Source: Verrucomicrobiaceae bacterium (lineage in GTDB: Bacteria; Verrucomicrobiota; Verrucomicrobiae; Verrucomicrobiales; Akkermansiaceae). From it: a stretch of 27,799 bases of DNA. Positions 16,431 through 24,700 of this stretch are shown here, piece by piece. The first letter of the stretch is position 1, and every line of letters begins with the position of its first letter. The notes under the pieces are model-generated. The model searched no databases. It worked only from the letters and a program-made list of their open reading frames with translations, and was not told the origin of the DNA. The stretch is from NCBI GenBank assembly GCA_947372405.1, contig CANBTO010000009.1:1-27799 (forward strand), in the 5' to 3' direction. The position numbers and the translations under genes were made by a program.

Positions 16431-17390
16431 TCATAAGCCCCCTACGTCAATGGGGTTGGCGGAATCATGTTCGAGGTTGCGGCTACCATTTGGATTCAAC
16501 CAGTATCGGGATTTCGTCCTTATATTACCCTTGGTATTTGGCGCGAAAAAAATCGAATCCACGGCAGCATACCAGCGGCCTTTCTTGGTCCGCACGAAAA
16601 AGCGTACAGGCGCTCCTTTTCCGTAATCCTTAGTATCATCAGGCCCGTATCGAAACTTCTGAACTCGCTCATACCCGCTTACAGGAGCTTCAAACATGAA
16701 TGGGTCATTGGGATCAGCTTTGGCGATACCTCCGTCGGCCTCGGCAGCAGTCACAGTGACTTCCCACTGCGGCGACTGTTTCGTCCCAACAGAACCAACT
16801 GCCACGGAGATAGAATGCTTCACATCAACCGCCCCTTCTCCATCCAATTGATACTCTGGACCCTGATAGCCAAGCCACGTTCCACGTAATAATAGCGGTT
16901 CCGGGTTTCGCAGCTTCCAGAGTCGGAATACCACGGGTGAAGCCGGATCGGGATGAAACACTTTCTCCAGACCACCCATCGGATTGTAAGTGTAGCGATA
17001 CTTCAAATCTTCCGGGAAGCGCATGGCTTCCTGGTAAGGCGATGGAAGCACATATCCCGGCTTGGTGAGTTTCTCGATTGTCAACGAAAACCCAGATGCC
17101 CCATCAAACATGAATGTTCCATCAGCCTTCGACTGGGCATCCAAAAGTTCAAACTCACGATAACCATTCTCCGTCTTGACCAACCGCAGGGTCGTGACTG
17201 AAGCCCTGATGCTGGCTCCTTCGATCGGATGCCCATCTTGATCGAGCACCTTCCCCCAGAACCGCACTTTGCTATCGAATCCTGCCGCCCCCGCGTTGTA
17301 CCGCTTCAAAGTACCATACTGCCACAGCATTAGAGCCAACCCAACTAGGCATGTTACTGTCGCTAAAATTGCGAATTGACGCTTATTCAT
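16431..17390 (-). CDS. Membrane-anchored protein with Ig-like fold domain
   Basis: A 319-residue protein of unknown function. The N-terminus MNKRQFAILATVTCLVGLAL is one membrane helix or uncleaved signal, placing the rest outside the inner membrane. Residues of about 42-100 look like a carboxypeptidase-regulatory (Ig-like) domain: VRFWGKVLDQDGHPIEGASI then ADGTFMFDG. The C-terminal part ends SRYWLNPNGSRNLEHD, a phrase I have seen in uncharacterised Verrucomicrobia and Planctomycetes proteins. Its stop codon is followed by 42 nt and then the double-CXXCG gene on the same strand, with no stop codon between them in that frame, so they are probably co-transcribed. Codon use is more AT-rich than in the rha genes. 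Confidence 0.75.
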   Translation of the reverse strand: MNKRQFAILATVTCLVGLALMLWQYGTLKRYNAGAAGFDSKVRFWGKVLDQDGHPIEGASIRASVTTLRLVKTENGYREFELLDAQSKADGTFMFDGASGFSLTIEKLTKPGYVLPSPYQEAMRFPEDLKYRYTYNPMGGLEKVFHPDPASPVVFRLWKLRNPEPLLLRGTWLGYQGPEYQLDGEGAVDVKHSISVAVGSVGTKQSPQWEVTVTAAEADGGIAKADPNDPFMFEAPVSGYERVQKFRYGPDDTKDYGKGAPVRFFVRTKKGRWYAAVDSIFFAPNTKGNIRTKSRYWLNPNGSRNLEHDSANPIDVGGL

Positions 17391-17445
17391 ATTGGTTTAC
17401 GTCATCTTGGCTTAGAATAGTGCATTACTTGGGACAGTCCGCAGA

Positions 17446-17559
17446 CTAAAACAGTTGATTTAGAATATGCACTTTCTTCCACTCTCCGGGCTCATTGGCA
17501 AGAAAGATTCTGAAGTCGTAGAAAATCTTTTTGCTATGATCGGGCAAGCGGCTTCTCGC
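17446..17559 (-). pseudogene. C-terminal gene remnant upstream of the accessory operon
   Basis: A 37-codon frame reading DHSKKIFYDFRIFLANEPG and ending HILNQLF, followed by TAG. It has protein-like composition, lies 55 nt upstream of and in the same direction as the anchored protein gene, and has no start codon of its own. It stops abruptly at an in-frame TAG (17560-17562), exactly where similarity to the duplicated glycosylase begins. It is best explained as the tail of an operon gene cut off by the rearrangement. I do not recognise the family. Confidence 0.4.
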
Positions 17560-17575
17560 CTAGCATCTTGATCGG

Positions 17576-18288
17576 GTGCGGCTGGCGTTTCCGGCGCAGG
17601 CCGAACTGCCTTACGGCGGCGGTAACGACAACGGCTCCCGCGAGCTGAGCGCCAGCGGCACCACGAGGGAAAAGCGTCTGGCCTCCCTTCAAGCCCAAGC
17701 CGAACACACTGGTCCCCTGCAAGATCGCTCGGCACGCTGCGCGATACCATGGTTTTCGCGACCGGCAATCCCGACGCGCGCCTCGTACTCGTGGGCGAGG
17801 CGCCGGGCTATCAGGAGGAACGCGAGCGGGAACCTTTTGTCGGCCCGGCCGGGCAGAAGCTCAATGACATCCTCAAGGCCATGGGCATCTCCCGCGAGGA
17901 GGTTTATATTTCCAACATCGTCAAGTTCCGCCCCGCCACGCCGCGGCAGACGACCAACAACCGCAAACCCAGCCCGGAGGAAATGGCGTCCTGCCTGCCC
18001 TTCGTCTGTGCGGAAATCGACATCATCAAGCCATCCTGCATCGTCGCTCTCGGTGGGACGGCCGCCGAAGGGCTGTTAGGACTTAGCGGCACCGTCGGCT
18101 CCATGCGCGGATCGTGGCACGAGTTCGGCGGCATCCCGGTGCGCGTGACCTACCATCCGAGCTACCTACTCCAGAGCGGCGCGAATCTATCGATCAAGCG
18201 CCAGGTCTGGGAGGACAGGCTCACGGTGATGGAGAAACTCGCCATGCCGATCTCCAAAAAACAGCGCGGGTTTTTCCTGTCGAAATAG
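17576..18288 (+). pseudogene. Second uracil-DNA glycosylase copy, frameshifted
   Basis: This matches the gene at 10778-11632 over its last 200 or so codons, with roughly 85-90% nucleotide identity by eye and mostly silent changes. Before 17710 the frame reads KRLASLQAQAEH, matching ERLASLRTQAEN of the first copy. A 2-nt insertion in a CACAC run (about 17706-17712) then shifts the frame, and the rest continues in another frame from RSLGTLRDTMVFATG. The true N-terminus is missing. Translation could restart at the ATG 17749, giving 179 residues that keep GEAPGYQEERERE and HPSYLLQ but lack the first strand. The predominance of silent changes suggests both copies were functional before the frameshift. 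Confidence 0.8.
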
Positions 18289-18289
18289 T

Positions 18290-18428
18290 TTGAACAGGAG
18301 GAAACTGAGGCAACAGAGGCAAAGTCTTTCAGAACCTAACGAAGAGTATCAGTAAATCACCCGCTGGATGAGGTGGACAGTCATTCGAATCCACTGTTTC
18401 TCCGTTTCCTCGGTTTGCTCCTGTTCAA
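18290..18428. repeat. Long imperfect inverted repeat
   Basis: Arms of 35 nt (18290-18324 and 18394-18428) match at 28 positions; the outer 11 bases, TTGAACAGGAG, are perfect. A 69-nt spacer holds no gene. It could fold as a large hairpin between the broken glycosylase and the rhamnosidase gene, and looks like a REP/MITE-type element. It may also end transcription from the left, although no T-run is seen. Confidence 0.7.
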
Positions 18429-18482
18429 CCGTCTCCATTTCCCGGGTTGGCAGTCGGCGGGGTTTGAGTTAGACCAAGCCTG

Positions 18483-21425
18483 ATGAAAATTTCAAACCCC
18501 ATTCCGTCCCTGGCAGCGCTGGCGGGGATCTGCTATGCGTTGCCTCTGGCCGCCACGCCACCTCCAGTCGATCTGCGCGTCGGCGAGGGCTTCGTGAATC
18601 CGATCGGTTTCCACAATCCCGCGCCGACCCTTTCGTGGAAACTGCCAGTGGAAGCGGGACTGAAGTCGCAGTCCGCCTACCGCATCATCGCCGCCAGCAA
18701 AGTCGGCATGCTACCGGACAAGGCCGACCTCTGGGACAGCGGCAAGTTGGATTCGGCCAACTCGGTGTGGATCGATTACGCGGGCAGGAAACTCACCTCC
18801 CGCCAGAGCGTGCAATGGCAGGTGATGATCTGGGACCAGGATGGTAAACCCTCGCCCTGGAGCACGCCCGCGAGTTTCGAGCTCGGGCTGTTAGCCAACC
18901 CGGACTGGCAGGCGCAGTGGATTCGCCTGAACCCCGGCGAAGGCAAGGAGCCAACCAAGCCGGGAAGCATCATTATCGAAAAAGCCCTCTACGGCGAGCT
19001 AGGCAAGCCCGATCACCTCGTCGATGTCAGTGCGAAGCTCAAGAGCGCTCTGGCCGCCGGGAAACCTGACATCACCGTGAACAACGAGCTTGTGGGGCGT
19101 GATCCCGCGTTCGGCGTGGTAAAGTCACTCGCTCTGGTCATCGTGCGCGACGGCAAGCGCGAGGAAGTCGTCATTCCCGAGAAAGCACAATATAAACTCA
19201 CAGCAGGCGGGAAAGCCGTGGCAAACGCTGATTTCGTGCCCCAATATCTCCGCCGCCAATTCGAGATAGGCAAGCCCGTGCGTTCCGCACGGCTCCACGT
19301 CACCGCTCGTGGGCTATTCGAAATCCACCTCAACGGCGGCAAGGCTGGCAACGACTACATGGCCCCCGGCTTCACGCCCTACTCGCGGAAGATCGAGACC
19401 CTCACCTACGATGTGACCAGCCAGATCCAGCAGGGTGCGAATGCCATTGGCGCCATCCTCGGCGAGGGCTGGTTCGCCGGCCGCCTCGGCTGGGGCAAGG
19501 GATTCATGAACGGAAAGCAGCCCGAACTCCTGCTCCAACTCGAGATCACCCATGACGACGGCTCCATCAGCACCATCGTCACCGACGCCGGCTGGAAGGC
19601 CACCAACGACGGACCCATCCGTTTTTCGGCCATTTATGACGGCGAATCCTACGATGCCCGCAAAGCAATCAACGGCTGGGATTCCGCAGGTTTCAACGAC
19701 GCCGGCTGGCAGCCGGTGGTCACCGAAAAACCCGCACCCGAAATCGCGCTCGCCCCCAAGCGCCACCATCCGGTGCGCATCGACAAAGAACTCCCCGCCA
19801 TCGGGGTGACCGAACCCAAGTCCGGTTCCTTCGTTTTCGACCTCGGCCAGAACATCGTCGGTTGGCCGACCCTCAAGATTCCTGTTAGCAAGGATCAGGT
19901 CGTCACCATCCGTTATGCGGAAATGTTGGAAAAAGACGGCACCCTCTACACCGCAAACTACCGCCACGCGAAATCCACCGACACCTACACCGCCGACGCC
20001 GACGGCACGGTGACCTGGCACCCGACATTCACCTTCCACGGTTTCCGTTATGTCGAACTGAGCGGATTCCCCGCAGGAACCCACCCGGAAAAAACCTGGG
20101 TCACCGGCTGCGTCCTGCACTCCGACTTCGGCTGGCAAGGATCGTTCACCTCGTCTAACGAATTGCTCAACCAACTCCAGAGCAACATCACCTGGGGACT
20201 GCGCGGCAATTTCCTCGACATCCCCACCGACTGCCCGCAACGCGACGAACGCCTCGGTTGGACGGGCGACGCCGAAGTCTTCGCACCCACCGCCCTGCTC
20301 AACGCCGACGTCCACTCGTTCCTTTCGAGCTGGCTCGAAAGCGTACGTCTCGACCAGCAAGCGGACGGAGCCATTCCCAACGTCATTCCCAACGTCATCA
20401 AAAACCATTGCGGCGGCCCCGGTTGGGCGGATGTCGCCACCGTTATTCCATGGGAACTCTACGTCCGCACCGGCGACATCACTGTCCTCAAGGAGAATTT
20501 CGACATGATGCGCCGCTGGGTCGGCTGGTATGAGAAACAGGCCAAGGGTTTCATCGTTGACGTCACCGCCTACGGCGATTGGCTTCAACCGAATACCAAT
20601 AAAGGCAACCAGAAGGGCGACACTCCGCAATCGCTCATCGGCACCGCCTACTTCGCCCGCTCGACCGATCTAACAGCCCGCGCCGCGCGCAGTCTTGGCA
20701 GGACCGAGGAAGCCGTGCGTCTCGAGGCACTTCTCGTCGATGTGAAGAAGGCATTCATCGCGAAGTTTTTCGATAACAAGGGAAAACTCACCAATCCCAT
20801 CGAGACCCAAACGGGCTATCTCTTCGCGCTTGGATTCGATCTGCTGCCCGAGCCGATGCGTGCCGGTGCGGCCAACAACCTGGCGCGCCTCGTCGGTGAA
20901 GCGGACAACCACCTGCGCACCGGCTTTCTCGGCACTCCGCTGCTCGCCCCGGTGCTCGACCGCTTCGGCCACACCGATCTGGCCTATGCGGTTCTGTTCA
21001 AGGAAACCTACCCGTCGTGGTTTTTCTCCATCCGTCAGGGAGCCACCACCATGTGGGAACGCTGGAACAGCTTCAGCCATGCCGACGGCTTCGGAGACGC
21101 CGGCATGAACTCGTTCAATCACTATGCCTATGGTGCCATCGGCCAGTGGATGCATGAAAGCATCGCCGGTTTGGCTCCCGATCCCGCGCAGCCCGGCTAC
21201 AAACATTTCTTCATCAAACCCACACCCGGCGGCCCGCTCACCTCCGCCCGCGCCGAACTCGAAACTCCGTATGGCAAGGCGCTCAGCGCATGGAAGATCG
21301 AAAACGGAATCCTCAAACTTGAGGCCGTGGTGCCGCCAAACACCACCGCCAGCCTCATCATCCCGGGCAAGGAAACCACCACCCTGGCGCCGGGCAGGTA
21401 TGAAGTGGAATTCAAACGCCCGTGA
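18483..21425 (+). CDS. Secreted alpha-L-rhamnosidase, GH78
   Basis: A 980-residue glycoside hydrolase that removes terminal alpha-L-rhamnose from polysaccharides or glycosides by inversion. The N-terminus is a signal peptide (MKISNPIPSLAALAGICYAL, then PLAATPPP). A beta-sandwich region with WDSGKLDS, SVQWQVMIWD and AQWIR motifs matches the N-terminal Bac_rhamnosid domains. The (alpha/alpha)6 catalytic domain carries the family signature DCPQRDERLGWTGDAEVF (about residues 580-597), then WLESVRLDQQADGAIPNVIP, GDWLQP and TTMWERWNSF, which include the expected acidic catalytic residues. A C-terminal beta domain ends the protein. It probably supplies rhamnose to the importer on the left. No Shine-Dalgarno sequence is seen before the ATG. 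Confidence 0.95.
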   Translation: MKISNPIPSLAALAGICYALPLAATPPPVDLRVGEGFVNPIGFHNPAPTLSWKLPVEAGLKSQSAYRIIAASKVGMLPDKADLWDSGKLDSANSVWIDYAGRKLTSRQSVQWQVMIWDQDGKPSPWSTPASFELGLLANPDWQAQWIRLNPGEGKEPTKPGSIIIEKALYGELGKPDHLVDVSAKLKSALAAGKPDITVNNELVGRDPAFGVVKSLALVIVRDGKREEVVIPEKAQYKLTAGGKAVANADFVPQYLRRQFEIGKPVRSARLHVTARGLFEIHLNGGKAGNDYMAPGFTPYSRKIETLTYDVTSQIQQGANAIGAILGEGWFAGRLGWGKGFMNGKQPELLLQLEITHDDGSISTIVTDAGWKATNDGPIRFSAIYDGESYDARKAINGWDSAGFNDAGWQPVVTEKPAPEIALAPKRHHPVRIDKELPAIGVTEPKSGSFVFDLGQNIVGWPTLKIPVSKDQVVTIRYAEMLEKDGTLYTANYRHAKSTDTYTADADGTVTWHPTFTFHGFRYVELSGFPAGTHPEKTWVTGCVLHSDFGWQGSFTSSNELLNQLQSNITWGLRGNFLDIPTDCPQRDERLGWTGDAEVFAPTALLNADVHSFLSSWLESVRLDQQADGAIPNVIPNVIKNHCGGPGWADVATVIPWELYVRTGDITVLKENFDMMRRWVGWYEKQAKGFIVDVTAYGDWLQPNTNKGNQKGDTPQSLIGTAYFARSTDLTARAARSLGRTEEAVRLEALLVDVKKAFIAKFFDNKGKLTNPIETQTGYLFALGFDLLPEPMRAGAANNLARLVGEADNHLRTGFLGTPLLAPVLDRFGHTDLAYAVLFKETYPSWFFSIRQGATTMWERWNSFSHADGFGDAGMNSFNHYAYGAIGQWMHESIAGLAPDPAQPGYKHFFIKPTPGGPLTSARAELETPYGKALSAWKIENGILKLEAVVPPNTTASLIIPGKETTTLAPGRYEVEFKRP

Positions 21426-21704
21426 TCCCGGCTCACAAAGGCAGGAGCGGCGACAGGTTTGAACCCTGAAACAGCAGTTAATCCCAACCATCCCATGAAA
21501 GGCCAAAGCATTAGGTCTTTACCTGTTTCACTTTTTGGAAGCCATGAAATCGCTCAACCGCCAGTCGCTTCCGGCTGCTGCATGATGCTTGGACTTGGTG
21601 AACTGATGCGCCAACCGGAGATCCAGCCAATCCTCCGGACATTATCACTGGAATGACTGCATTTCAGACTTCCCGGACCTATCAGGAGTCATCATGGTTC
21701 ACCC
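21426..21704. other. Intergenic gap with a four-codon leader ORF
   Basis: No convincing gene lies in these 279 nt. A 65-codon frame (21459-21656) is not supported. At the 3' end GGAG (21684-21687) is correctly spaced before an ATG at 21694 that reads only MVHP and stops with a TGA overlapping the ATG of the next gene. Confidence 0.5.
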
Positions 21705-24700
21705 ATGAGAAAAGCCCTCATCTGTCTGTTCGCATCCTGCACTGTTTTATGCGCCGATGACGATACCTTCCGCGAACGCTTCGCCGATCCGGCCACCCGG
21801 ACTTCAGCCCTCGCCGAACTTATCCCCGGCACCCGCGAGGCGTATTTCCACACCGCCCTCGACCACCAACTTGCCGGTCGCGACGCGGATTTCCTGAAAA
21901 CCCTCGCCGAGTGGAAAGCCGCCTCCGAGCGCAAGGAACACCCGATTCCATCCACCGGCATCGACGTTCTCGAAAACCGCCAACTCCTGTTAGACTACCG
22001 CAAGAACCCGGACCTCTCGCTCGCCGAACTCATCCGCCGCCTGGACCTGAAGTTCGACGACACACGCCCGGACGCCGCCGCCGCCGCCGAAAGCCTGCCG
22101 ACCCGCCTCGATCCCGCGCTCCTCACCGAGGATGCGTTTGAAAAGGCCGCCGCCAGGCAGTCCCCGAAACAACCTTACTCCCAATACCGCGAACAGCGCC
22201 GATACCGCGAACTCGCAAACGTGGAATCCTTCAACGAGGAAGAGATCCGCTGGTTTCTCGAAAATCTCAACCGCGCCGACCTCCCGGGCGTCGTCCCGCT
22301 CATCGACCGTTCGCTCGGTCTCGAAAAGCCCGTGACCTTCGGCAGTGTATCCCTTCACCAGAGTCTCACCTCCGAGCAACTCTCCTCGCTGCTGGCGATT
22401 CAACCGAAACTCCGCTCTAACAGCGCTTTCAATCTCGCCTACCTTTCGAAACTCCGACCCGGCCCCGAGACGGATTTCGCCCTCGACCTCAAGGCCCGCG
22501 CCGAGCACCTCGCCAACTGCCGCGACCACGCGCTCACCCTTCCTCCCGCACAGAACTCGCTCAAGGCCCACATCCTCTTCCACCACCTTCGCCTCCAACA
22601 GGAACTCGGCAATTTTCCCAAGGATGACTTCATCGCCTTCCTCTCACTGCCCCGCCAGAGCCATTCGCTGCTCCGCATCCCCGAACCACAAGCACCGGAT
22701 TGCATCAAGCTGGATGCCGACTTCACCGACGCCACCGCCTGTCCGCCTGTTAGAGACGACCTCCCGCTCATCGAATCCTACCTCTCCCACTTCCTGAGCC
22801 AGTCCGATACCGCAGCGGACTTCGCGCCCTTCATCGAGGAAAAACGCCTCACCGAGCTCCATGCCCGCGCCCGCCTGCTCGCTGGCGAAAACCCGGACCG
22901 CTGGGGCAAACTCATCGATCCCGCCGATTTCAAAACCCTCCAGCAGGAAACCCGCATCGACTTCGCCCCAGGCGCCCCCACCCTGCCCGACTCCGACGCC
23001 GCCGTTGCTCTAACACTGGATCTCAAAAACACCCCGGACCTGCTCGTCCGCATCTACGAACTCGATCTTCCCTCCCACCTCGAGCGCGATGGCTCCGAGC
23101 CCGACGTTTCGATCGATCTCGACGGCCTCGTTGCCCATCACGAACGCCGCATCGCCTTCACCCAGGCTCCCATCGTGCTCCACCGCGAAAGCATCGCGCT
23201 ACCCGAAATCAGCGGCCCCGGCGCATGGCTTGTCGATTTTGTGAGCGGTCAGGTTTCCGCCCGCGCCCTGATCCGCAAGGGCCGGCTTATCGCCTTCCCC
23301 GAACGCACGGCCACCGCCCAAACTGTCCGCGTCTTCGATGAAAAAGGCGGACTCGTCCATAACGCCAGCATCCACCTTGGCCGCGAAACCCTCAGCGCTG
23401 ATCCCTCCGGTGTCATCACCATCCCGGATGCACCGAACCATCCCCTCACCCATGGCATCGTGCAGGCCGGCAAACTTGCCACTTCCATCAACATCGGATC
23501 CCGCAGCGACGAACTCGCGCTCAATGCCCGCTTCTTCCTCGACCGCGAACAATTGCTAGCCGACCAGGAGGCACGCCTACACCTCCGCGTCCAACTCACC
23601 AACCACGGCCACGAACTTCCGCTCGACCGCATCAAGGACCCCGCCATCGTGCTCAAGGCGGAGCTGTTAGGCGGCATCACCACGGAACGCGTCATTGCGG
23701 AAAACCTCAAGCTCGATCCCATCCTCGAAGTCGCCTTCCAGGTCCCGGCTGATCTTCTGAAACTCACTCTCACCCTGCGCGGAACCGTCACCCCGGCCAC
23801 GGGCGGAGAACCGCAGAAACTCCAGGCGGAGAGCGTCTATCAAATCAACGATGACCTCAGACTCGCCCGCGTGGGCACCGCGTTCTTCTCACTCACCGCA
23901 ACCGGAGACCGCCTCGAAGTCCGGGGCCGCAACGGCGAGCCGCTAACCTCGCGCATCATCACGTTGACGTGCTACCACAACAACTTCAGTTCCGATCTCA
24001 AACTCACGGTCCGCACGGATGCCAAGGGTCGCGTCGATCTCGGTAAACTCGATGGCATCCAGTGCATCGTAGCCACCGGCACTGATATTTCCGAAACCCG
24101 GTTTTACCCGCAGAACCGCCAGTTGGACCCTGCGTCCACCCTCCACCTTCCTGCACCAAACGAAATCCGGCTCCCGCTTGAAAAACCCTCGGCGGTGCCG
24201 GACCGACTCGAGTTGTCGCTTCTCGAAACGGTCAATAACCAGCCCGTACGCGATCACTTCGACAAGCTCGCCATCGAGAATGGCCGACTCGTCATCCGCA
24301 GGCTTCCGCCCGGTGACTACACACTCACCCAAGGCGACAGGACCACCGTCATCCGGATATCTTCCGGCGTCGAGACCGGCGGCTTGCTCGTTTCCAGATC
24401 ACGCATGCTTCCCCTTCTCTCTCCAAGAAATCCCACCATCGCAGCCGCCGCAGTGAACAACGACCAGCTCAAGATCCAACTCCGCGATGCCGGTCCGGAC
24501 ACCCGCGTCACCATCGTAGGCAAACGCTACGTCCACACCGGGCAGGATGGAGGTCGGGGCCTTTATCCTTTTTCGCCGCCCGTCCCTAACAGCCTGTCAC
24601 CCGGATTCAACGGCTGCGGCTTCCTCACGGATCGCCATCTCAGCGACGAGATGCGCTACATCCTCGACCGCCGCTCCGCCAAAACCTTCCCCGGTTCCAT

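Noticed and set aside
17460..17768. 102-codon minus-strand frame across the second glycosylase copy
   Set aside because: Mostly antisense to the pseudogene and arginine-rich; only the other-frame remnant at 17446-17559 looks protein-like.
19314..20630. 438-codon minus-strand frame
   Set aside because: It lies wholly antisense to the GH78 catalytic domain; long antisense frames are common in GC-rich DNA and its composition (G, V, D, E rich) is that of a shadow.
21459..21656. Possible 65-codon small gene between the rhamnosidase and the giant gene
   Set aside because: No ribosome binding site, no protein-like pattern and no relation to neighbours; a chance frame is as likely.
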